Below are positions 9,613-16,290 of a DNA stretch of 64,000 nt, in pieces. The position numbers were made by a program, and so were the translations under genes. Each line of letters begins with the position of its first letter. Within the stretch, counting starts at the first letter, position 1. The DNA comes from CBDCYH01 sp965224105 (GTDB taxonomy: Bacteria > Bacteroidota > Rhodothermia > Rhodothermales > JABDKH01), in assembly GCA_965224105.1 (NCBI GenBank), contig CBDCYH010000001.1, forward strand, positions 1,116,001 through 1,180,000, given 5' to 3'. The notes under the pieces were generated by a model. It ran no database searches, was not told the origin of the DNA, and was given only the letters and a program-made list of their open reading frames with translations.

Positions 9613-10431
9613 GCTTGAAGTTGACTCTTGTGTTTCAGGTTGATTGATTTCGCTGCTCTTCGTCGCAAGCGCACTGTACCCACTCAAGCGGGACAGCTTC
9701 TCGGCAGCCTTCTTCACATGCTCTGAGGTTTCAGCAATTTTCTCAGGTGACGGATTGGTGTGTGACAATAATGCCACGGTAATCGCCGCGCTGGGATGCT
9801 TTAGGTGATCTAAAACCGGTGCAGAAATACAAAGCAGCTCCTTCTCATATTCGCCGTCGACGACAGCGATTCCGGTCTCGCGCACTTGTTGAAGGCGCGA
9901 GTAAAAACTATCTCGATCGGTAACCGTAGCTTCGTTGAATGCCTCCAACCCGTGCATGTCGAGAAGGCGATCAACATCGCTGCGGGGCATGAACGCCAAC
10001 ATTGCCACACCCGTAGCTGTACAATGCGCGGGCGCCCTGTTACCAAGCTTACGGACGGCTGTTATTGATAGCGGACTCTCCACCCGCCGCGTGTAAACAA
10101 CAGCATCATCTTCAAGGTGCGCGAGAAAAACCGTCTCGCCACATGCCGTTGCAAGTTCACGCATCGGTCCGTAGGCCTCTTGCAAAAATTCGAATCCATC
10201 CAGGTAGTGACTGCTTAACTCCAGCATGATCGAACCCAACCGGTACTCGCCCTGACCGTTGGACAAAACCGCACGGCGATTCTCAAGGGTCGAAAGTATC
10301 CGATAAAGAGATGTTTTGGGAATCGAACTAAGCCTTACCAGCTCGGACAAGCCAAGGCTACCATGCTCTGCTAGCAGATGCAGTGCTTGAAATGCTCTAT
10401 CTACCGACGGAACTGTGTACCGTTCAGACAT
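9601..10431 (-). CDS. IclR-family transcriptional regulator, no stop codon before the TonB receptor
   Basis: The first 277 codons of one uninterrupted frame that continues into the TonB receptor. Residues 8-60 form the winged helix-turn-helix (LSELVRLSSIPKTSLYRIL), and residues 75-255 the effector-binding domain with the signature PAHCTATGVAMLAF and the late block DGEYEKELLCISAPV. Family members normally end at about residue 255; here a 22-residue Ser/Thr/Glu-rich linker follows and runs into the receptor's Met with no stop. The regulator likely senses a sugar-derived ligand and controls the receptor operon from the dyad at 10505-10532. Whether a true fusion is made or the receptor initiates separately is open. 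Confidence 0.85.
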
Positions 10432-10504
10432 ACACTTCTTGTACAGTTCTAGTTAGTGTACCACGTCGAGCCGCTGCTCCTTAACCACAGTTGATTGTTA
10501 GTCG

Positions 10505-10532
10505 GTTCCAAATAAGGAACACCGTTCCAAAT
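10505..10532 (-). promoter_or_regulatory. Operator-like nested dyads upstream of the IclR gene
   Basis: The motif GTTCCAAAT occurs twice (10505 and 10524, 19 bases apart), with GGAAC between. This gives two overlapping inverted repeats: GTTCC-N6-GGAAC and GGAAC-ACC-GTTCC. The second is a perfect 5-3-5 dyad resembling IclR-family operators (TGGAA..TTCCA). It is about 75-105 bases upstream of the IclR start, consistent with autoregulation. The IclR link is inferred from position. Confidence 0.55.
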
Positions 10533-10597
10533 GGTATTACGAAATAAGGCTTGTGACACCGCAAAGTCAAGTACAAAATCGTTTCCGTATCAAATCG

Positions 10598-11896
10598 TCA
10601 GACATTAGAGGAGATTACCACAACCCTGTTCTCCCGACGCGCGCGCTCTGCAGCAAATACAAGTTTGTGTGACTCCAAAGTCTCAGCGGCACCCGACAAA
10701 ATCAATTCGGTTCTCTTCTCACGCAATGCGGCGACAACCGTATCCATCAATTTGTAGTCGCCGTAGTGATGACCAGTTAGCTCGGTCTGCAGGTTAGTTT
10801 CAATCGTTTCATATCTGACTTCTTCCGTCAAGAAATCAAACCAGCGTAACCGGGGTTTTGTCATGGCAGTGATCCCATTGGATGTTTCCCTGTCGCCGAC
10901 ATTCAGATATAACTCGCCGCGTGTCCCAAATATTCTCGTCTTCCTCCCTCCCACATTGTTAAACGCGTTCACCGAAAAAGTCGCAGTCCTCCCACCGTCG
11001 TAGTTCAGTATAACCACTTGATTGTCGACAACATCATTATCACAAGAGTACACGCACCGCCCGTAAGGCCCGTCCGCCAAAGCCTGTGAAACCGACTCTT
11101 CGGAAACGTCGGGAGTAAGAATATTAACCGGCCAGCCCGTCTTTCCGTCCCGGACGAGACCCAGGTAGAAACGGCGAGCAGAATACGGACATTCTCGCTC
11201 GACAATGCAGTCGATGCACCTGTCGCCAGCACCATCCGGCTTGTTCTCCTTCTTGAAATGGTAAAGCGATCCGAACGAAGAAACTGCGGTGCATTTCCCA
11301 CCCATTATGTAGTGCAACCAGTCCAGGTCGTGACAGGACTTCGCAAGGAGAAGTGGTGAGGAGAGTTTTTCATTCCGCCAGTTCCCCCGGACGAACGAAT
11401 GTGCCTGGTGCCAGTAGCCTACCGGCTCAAAATGTTGGACCGAGACAACCTGACCGATTGCTCCAGAATCAATAATCTCTTTTATCCGGCTGGTATGATG
11501 TGTGTAACGGAGAATATGACAGACGGCAAGTGTCACTCCTGCACTCAATACCGCATCGTGGATCTGCTGGCATTCACTCTCTGTAGGCGCCATCGGCTTT
11601 TCAAGCAGGATATCGTAACCCTTTGACGCGAAGGCAATAGCCGGATCACAGTGCAGCGAGTCCTGAGTTGCGATAATGACGAGGTCAGCAAATTTGGATT
11701 CTGATGCAACCTCTTCCCAAGTGGAAAAAGTCTTATCCGCCGGGATGGCATGATCCCGAGCAATCCGCGAGCGATATTCCACGCGCGGCTCGGCGACGGC
11801 GATAACTTGCATTCTATCCGGATGCTCAAGTGCGTACGTGGCATAAGTAGCGCCTCGACTTCCCGCCCCAATCAGAACGACCTGCAAAGCTTCCAT
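10598..11896 (-). CDS. Gfo/Idh/MocA-family oxidoreductase
   Basis: A 432-residue cytosolic NAD(P)-dependent dehydrogenase. The Rossmann motif VVLIGAGSRGATYA starts at residue 5, the family EKP motif appears as YDILLEKPMA, and the catalytic HD-type segment is AKSCHDLDWLHYIMGGK. A Cys-rich insertion CIDCIVERECPY (about residues 225-236) is typical of a subgroup that acts on sugars or inositols and may bind a metal. ATG 11896 is preceded by GGGAGGGG, a strong ribosome site, so the upstream in-frame codon at 11920 is rejected. It is divergent from the ROK kinase operon and upstream of the IclR gene. The sugar substrate is unknown. Confidence 0.85.
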   Translation of the reverse strand: MEALQVVLIGAGSRGATYATYALEHPDRMQVIAVAEPRVEYRSRIARDHAIPADKTFSTWEEVASESKFADLVIIATQDSLHCDPAIAFASKGYDILLEKPMAPTESECQQIHDAVLSAGVTLAVCHILRYTHHTSRIKEIIDSGAIGQVVSVQHFEPVGYWHQAHSFVRGNWRNEKLSSPLLLAKSCHDLDWLHYIMGGKCTAVSSFGSLYHFKKENKPDGAGDRCIDCIVERECPYSARRFYLGLVRDGKTGWPVNILTPDVSEESVSQALADGPYGRCVYSCDNDVVDNQVVILNYDGGRTATFSVNAFNNVGGRKTRIFGTRGELYLNVGDRETSNGITAMTKPRLRWFDFLTEEVRYETIETNLQTELTGHHYGDYKLMDTVVAALREKRTELILSGAAETLESHKLVFAAERARRENRVVVISSNV

Positions 11897-11917
11897 AACC
11901 CCTCCCAGATGTTCGCG

Positions 11918-11948
11918 CAAAGTATATTTATCCTCGCACTACCGCAAA
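11918..11948 (-). promoter_or_regulatory. Promoter (TTTG-N20-TACTTTG) for the Gfo/Idh/MocA gene
   Basis: On the minus strand TTTG is followed, after a 20-base spacer counted from TTG, by TACTTTG, close to the Bacteroidota -33 TTG / -7 TAnnTTTG pattern. Transcription would start about 15 bases before ATG 11896, leaving room for the GGGAGGGG site. Confidence 0.5.
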
Positions 11949-11979
11949 CTCCGTACGGTCGCGAGCAGTGGGTAATTGG

Positions 11980-12009
11980 TTGTCGACCTTGGCGCGATTT
12001 TCTACCTTG
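11980..12009 (+). promoter_or_regulatory. Promoter (TTG-N20-TACCTTG) for the ROK kinase operon
   Basis: TTG at 11980, then exactly 20 bases, then TACCTTG at 12003-12009. The spacing equals that of the divergent promoter nearby. The predicted start point near 12015 means the upstream in-frame GTG at 11968 cannot be the translation start. Confidence 0.5.
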
Positions 12010-12039
12010 CGAATCGAATGCTCTAAACCTGATGCCACT

Positions 12040-13020
12040 TTGAATAAAGGGATCGTTGCAGGAATCGAAGCCGGTGGAACGAAGATCGTTTGCGCGGCCA
12101 CACCGGTCGGTGATTTTCCGAATGAGAGCGATCCTGCTAAGCGCGGCGACGAGCTGCTGGAAAGAGTTCAGTTTCCAACGCGCGACGACCCCGACGTCGT
12201 TCTCGAACAATTGATCAGCTGGCTAGAGACTCAGCAAAACAGACGTGGTCCCATCAGTGGAATTGGAGTCGCATCGTTCGGCCCTGTTGGCCTGCATCCA
12301 GACCAACCACATTATGGCTCCATAACCGCAACACCTAAACCCGGTTGGTCGTTTACCGACATCGTCGGACCGCTCGCCCGGGCCTTCCCGCAGGCCGCAA
12401 TCGGTTTTGATACAGATGTGAACGGAGCTGCCCTTGGTGAATACGTTGCGGGCGCAGCCGATGGTTTACCCGATTTTGTGTACATCACCATGGGAACCGG
12501 AATTGGTGGCGGCGGCATGCATAATGGTGAATTGCTCCATGGAATGGTTCATCCGGAAATGGGACACCTGCTGCTCCCCGCAATTTCCGGTGACGAGTAT
12601 CCAGGTAGTTGTCCTTACCACGGAAGGTGTTGGGAGGGACTATGCTCCGGGCCAGCCATATTAGCGCGCACCGGCTCATCCGCTGAAAATTTGTCTGCTG
12701 ATGATCCCGTTTGGGACCTCGTGACAACATACACAGCTCTTGCACTCACGAACATATTCCACATCCTCTCTCCTCAACGGATTCTAATCGGCGGCAGTGT
12801 TCGGAAAGCAGGCCAACTTGGCGAGACCGAGTTCTTTGATCGTGTCCGGGAATATACACTGGATGCTCTAGGTGGATACGTGCATGCCGCCGCAGTGACC
12901 CGCAAAAACATTGCGACGTTCATCCAGCCACCTGCGCTTGGTGACGATGCGGGCGTCATTGGTGCCTTGGAGCTCGGTCGCCGGGCGCTGGCAGCCCGGA
13001 AATTGGGAAGATTACCATGA
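12040..13020 (+). CDS. ROK-family sugar kinase (fructokinase-like)
   Basis: A 326-residue cytosolic kinase. The N-terminal phosphate-binding motif GIEAGGTKIV, the sugar-contact segment GFDTDVNGAALGEY, the second glycine motif ITMGTGIGGGG and the zinc-binding ROK segment MGHLLL...CPYHGRCWEGLCSGPAI identify it. These fit bacterial fructokinases, which phosphorylate a hexose with ATP. TTG at 12040 gives a normal ROK N-terminus and lies after the predicted promoter; GTG at 11968 is the longer alternative. Its stop overlaps the next gene in an ATGA, so the operon is translationally coupled. The substrate may be a sugar or keto-sugar released by the pathway. Confidence 0.82.
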   Translation: MNKGIVAGIEAGGTKIVCAATPVGDFPNESDPAKRGDELLERVQFPTRDDPDVVLEQLISWLETQQNRRGPISGIGVASFGPVGLHPDQPHYGSITATPKPGWSFTDIVGPLARAFPQAAIGFDTDVNGAALGEYVAGAADGLPDFVYITMGTGIGGGGMHNGELLHGMVHPEMGHLLLPAISGDEYPGSCPYHGRCWEGLCSGPAILARTGSSAENLSADDPVWDLVTTYTALALTNIFHILSPQRILIGGSVRKAGQLGETEFFDRVREYTLDALGGYVHAAAVTRKNIATFIQPPALGDDAGVIGALELGRRALAARKLGRLP

Positions 13021-14054
13021 AGACGCTCCCTGACATGGTGACCACAGAGGCAGAACTGGACAACCTCCTCTCTTCACCGCAGGAACGCGTCGTTTCCATG
13101 TTATCCAGGCTAGCTGGAGATATTGTCGTTCTGGGTGTGGGAGGGAAAATGGGAGTGTCGCTAGCGATCATGGCCAAAAGAGCGTGTAACCTTGTTGGCG
13201 ATACTCGGAAAGTTATCGGCGTTTCCAGATTCTCGGATACCGAGGCCAGGCAAAAACTCGAAGGCGCGGGAGTCGAGACTATCGCCTGCGATTTGCTCGA
13301 CAGCACTGCCGTGTCAATGCTTCCTCGCTCACCGAATATCATATTTATGGCTGGCAGAAAATTCGGAACGGGCGGAGATGCTGAGTTGACATGGGCTATG
13401 AACGCCATTGTCCCTTCACACGTATGCAAGCATTATCAAGAAAGTCGAATAGTTGCATTTTCCACCGGGTGCGTGTATCCGTTCGTCGACCATGTAAGCG
13501 GAGGAAGCCGCGAGGGTGATGCACCCAACCCCATCGGCGAATATGCTCAATCCTGCCTGGCACGTGAGCGGGTATTCCAATACTATTGTAACAAGAATAA
13601 GACTCCTGTTTGCCTCATCCGATTGAACTACGCAATCGACCTTCGGTATGGAGTGCTACATGATCTGGCAACCCTGATCCACAACGATCATCCCATTGAC
13701 CTGTCGATGGCTCACTTCAATATGATCTGGCAAGGTGATGCAAATGCAATAGCTTTGCTACAGTTGGAGAATTGCACAGTCCCGGCGAACGTGATCAACC
13801 TTACTGGTCCTGAAATACACAGCACTAAAGCTGTATCCCTACGACTGGCCGAGGCGATGTCCAGATCCCCGCGATTTGCCGGCACCCCCCGCGATAGCTG
13901 TTACCTAAGCAACGCGAGGACTACGTTAGAGAAGTTCGGCGGCCTCACCGTCGATGCTGATACATTGATCCGGTGGAACGCGCATTGGGTATCGGGCGGT
14001 GGACGGTCACTAAACAAACCCACGCACTTTGAGGTGAACGATGGGCGATATTGA
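13017..14054 (+). CDS. NAD-dependent epimerase/dehydratase-like (extended SDR) lacking the catalytic Lys
   Basis: A 345-residue protein with an SDR Rossmann motif (VVLGVGGKMGVSLA, about residues 37-50), the strand-4 region IIFMAGRKFG, and the active-site region FSTGCVYPF followed by GEYAQSCLARERVF. In classical extended SDRs the last segment is YxxxK; here it reads YAQSC, so Lys is replaced by Cys. Either the enzyme uses a different mechanism or it is a sugar-binding relative. It overlaps the ROK kinase by 4 bases and the DapA-like gene by 14, so it belongs to the same pathway. Confidence 0.75.
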   Translation: MKTLPDMVTTEAELDNLLSSPQERVVSMLSRLAGDIVVLGVGGKMGVSLAIMAKRACNLVGDTRKVIGVSRFSDTEARQKLEGAGVETIACDLLDSTAVSMLPRSPNIIFMAGRKFGTGGDAELTWAMNAIVPSHVCKHYQESRIVAFSTGCVYPFVDHVSGGSREGDAPNPIGEYAQSCLARERVFQYYCNKNKTPVCLIRLNYAIDLRYGVLHDLATLIHNDHPIDLSMAHFNMIWQGDANAIALLQLENCTVPANVINLTGPEIHSTKAVSLRLAEAMSRSPRFAGTPRDSCYLSNARTTLEKFGGLTVDADTLIRWNAHWVSGGGRSLNKPTHFEVNDGRY

Positions 14055-15120
14055 CAACCCAAACTGGAACGCTAACGTCGCGCGAGCCCTTCAAAAGGGC
14101 ACCGTAATTCCTGCCGTGCCGCTTGCCCAGACCACCTCCGGTGAGTTCGATGAGAAATCGCAGAAGGCCCTCTTGCGGTACTACGCTGATTCGGGAGTCG
14201 GCGGAATTGCTGTCGGTGTTCACTCCACCCAATTTAACATTCGTGACCCAGGGGTTGATCTACTTGAAACGGTTCTGCGTGTATCATCAGAAACCATAGA
14301 CGAATGGTGTGGGCCTGTTAGACCCATCATAAAAATTGCGGGCATCGTTGGAGAGACCGATGCGGCAATCTCTGAAGCCGTCCTGGCCAGAAAGTTGGGC
14401 TACCATATCGGATTGGTTAGCCTTGCGGCGCTGCCAGACGCCACGGATGAGGAGTTGGTAACACACTGTGAAGCGGTCGCAGAGGTCCTTCCCATCATGG
14501 GCTTCTACCTACAGCCCGCCGTAGGAGGACGCTTCCTGTCCGAAAACTTCTGGAAAAACTTCGCCCAAATTAAAAAGGTCGTCGCGATAAAGGTTTCACC
14601 GTTTAACCGCTACCAAACGTTGGATGTTGTTAAAGGGATTGCAAGGTCCGGCCGAGTCAACGAAATTGCTCTGTACACGGGAAACGATGACAATATTGTC
14701 GGCGATCTGCTTACCACGTACAAGCTGGCCGGTCCAGAGGGTGAAGTGACAACTCGATTTGTCGGCGGACTGCTTGGACATTGGTCAGTTTGGACGAGCA
14801 AGGTGGTCGAACTTTTTAGACAGATTCAGTCGATCATGGAAAATGGATCAGCCATCCCTCCGGACCTTTTGGAAATCGGAGTGCAGATTACAGACATGAA
14901 CGCCGTGTTGTTTGACGCGCGCAATTCGTTCGCTGGTTGTCTTCCGGGTATACACGAGGTCTTAAGACGCCAGGGTCTTCGCGAAACTAATCGCTGCCTC
15001 GACCCAAGGGAATCACTTTCCCCCGGGCAAGCGGATGAAATTGACAGGTTGTATCTGGACTATCCGCACTTGACGGACGACGAATTTGTGCGGGCTAATT
15101 TGGACAAGTGGATGCATTAA
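14041..15120 (+). CDS. DapA/N-acetylneuraminate-lyase family aldolase
   Basis: A 359-residue TIM-barrel protein. The Schiff-base lysine is in VVAIKVSPFNRY, and the conserved Tyr of the family is in MGFYLQPAVGG. The N-terminal TVIPAVPLAQT and GGIAVGVHSTQF also fit. Family members cleave or condense 2-keto acids (dihydrodipicolinate synthase, NAL, KDG aldolases). The protein is 50-60 residues longer than usual at the C-terminus. Within a sugar operon with a kinase and oxidoreductase, retro-aldol cleavage of a 2-keto-3-deoxy sugar acid is the most likely reaction, but the substrate is inferred only. It begins inside the 3' end of the epimerase gene. Confidence 0.8.
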   Translation: MGDIDNPNWNANVARALQKGTVIPAVPLAQTTSGEFDEKSQKALLRYYADSGVGGIAVGVHSTQFNIRDPGVDLLETVLRVSSETIDEWCGPVRPIIKIAGIVGETDAAISEAVLARKLGYHIGLVSLAALPDATDEELVTHCEAVAEVLPIMGFYLQPAVGGRFLSENFWKNFAQIKKVVAIKVSPFNRYQTLDVVKGIARSGRVNEIALYTGNDDNIVGDLLTTYKLAGPEGEVTTRFVGGLLGHWSVWTSKVVELFRQIQSIMENGSAIPPDLLEIGVQITDMNAVLFDARNSFAGCLPGIHEVLRRQGLRETNRCLDPRESLSPGQADEIDRLYLDYPHLTDDEFVRANLDKWMH

Positions 15121-15121
15121 G

Positions 15122-16270
15122 ATGACCGGTGGCCCAGCTGTGGACGTTGTTGAACTCCTCCAGTCAATTGTCAAAATTCCTTCTGTAAACCCGACATCAA
15201 CTGGAATGAGCGCGGTTGATGAGAATTCCAGTGTTGGTGAAAAGGGCCTTGCCCTGTGGCTGGAATCGTTTCTCAGACGGGCTGGCTTTGCCGTTCGTCT
15301 GGATGAGGTCCTTCCGGAACGACCCAACCTTATCGCAACGTGGGGCGACGACAACGGGGAGCCGGCAGTCTGTTTGTGCTCTCATCTCGACGTAGTACCG
15401 ACAACGGGAATGACCATCGAGCCCTTCGGCGGCGAACTGCGAGAAGGACAAATTTGGGGAAGAGGCTCGGCCGATCCCAAGGCCTCCGTAGCTGCCATGA
15501 TCGCGGCCGCTATCGCGGAAAAAGACTCAGCAAACTGTCCTCCACTCTGTCTGCTCTTCACTACGGACGAGGAGGCTGGCTTCGCGGGAGCCAGGCACTT
15601 CGTTCAGCATGCGGATACTGCTCTGACTGGGGCGGTGGTTGGCGAACCAACAAACCTGATTGCCAGAACTTCGCATAAGGGAATCTTCCGGAGCCGAATC
15701 GTTACGCGAGGACGATCGGCTCACAGTGCGTTTCCTGAAAAAGGTGAAAATGCGATCATGCGGATGTCGGATGTATTGGTCGCTTTGCAGGAATACAGTG
15801 CAGGACTTGCAGGTCGCGAGACGCATCCCCGGTTGGGAAATGCCACAATTAATGTTGGGATTATCGAAGGTGGTTCGGCTGTGAACACTGTTCCAGATTA
15901 TTGCTCCATTGCAATTGATCGACGTACGCTACCGGGCGAAACAAGGGATGGAATCCTGCGAGAGTTGAGGTCCGCTTTACAATTTGACCAGGCTGAGGTA
16001 GAAAACCCGTTCCTATTTGGTCCGGGCTTTGAAGCGCCTGAATGCGACTGGGTTGCCCGGGTGATGAAAACGCTGGGGCAAGATGGAACAATATCGATTT
16101 CTTTTGCGACGGATGCAGCAGTATTGCAAAGTGCCGGAATTGATTGCGTTGTGCTAGGTCCCGGCGATCCCGCGGCCGCACATACGGAGGACGAACACGT
16201 CGCCGTTGATCAGGTTCATCGAGCAGTTGATCAGTATCGCAAAATCATCCGCGAGTTTGCGCAAAACTAG
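15122..16270 (+). CDS. M20-family metallopeptidase/deacylase (ArgE/DapE-like)
   Basis: A 382-residue cytosolic zinc hydrolase. The metal motif SHLDVVP, the bridging-Asp region GRGSADPKASVA, the catalytic/metal pair LLFTTDEEAGFAGA and GEPTN, and the dimerisation-domain SHKGIFRSRIVTRGRSAHS are in M20 order. ATG 15122 starts one base after the stop of the aldolase gene; an earlier in-frame codon at 15086 overlaps it and is less likely. Relatives remove N-acyl groups or cleave dipeptides. In this operon it could deacylate an N-acylated sugar or amino-acid product; this is inference. It is the last gene of the plus-strand operon. Confidence 0.83.
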   Translation: MTGGPAVDVVELLQSIVKIPSVNPTSTGMSAVDENSSVGEKGLALWLESFLRRAGFAVRLDEVLPERPNLIATWGDDNGEPAVCLCSHLDVVPTTGMTIEPFGGELREGQIWGRGSADPKASVAAMIAAAIAEKDSANCPPLCLLFTTDEEAGFAGARHFVQHADTALTGAVVGEPTNLIARTSHKGIFRSRIVTRGRSAHSAFPEKGENAIMRMSDVLVALQEYSAGLAGRETHPRLGNATINVGIIEGGSAVNTVPDYCSIAIDRRTLPGETRDGILRELRSALQFDQAEVENPFLFGPGFEAPECDWVARVMKTLGQDGTISISFATDAAVLQSAGIDCVVLGPGDPAAAHTEDEHVAVDQVHRAVDQYRKIIREFAQN

Positions 16271-16290
16271 TCCGCGCTTGTAGTGGCCGG

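Noticed and set aside
11968..12039. GTG 11968 as start of the ROK kinase
   Set aside because: It would precede the promoter at 11980-12009 and adds 24 residues not seen in the family.
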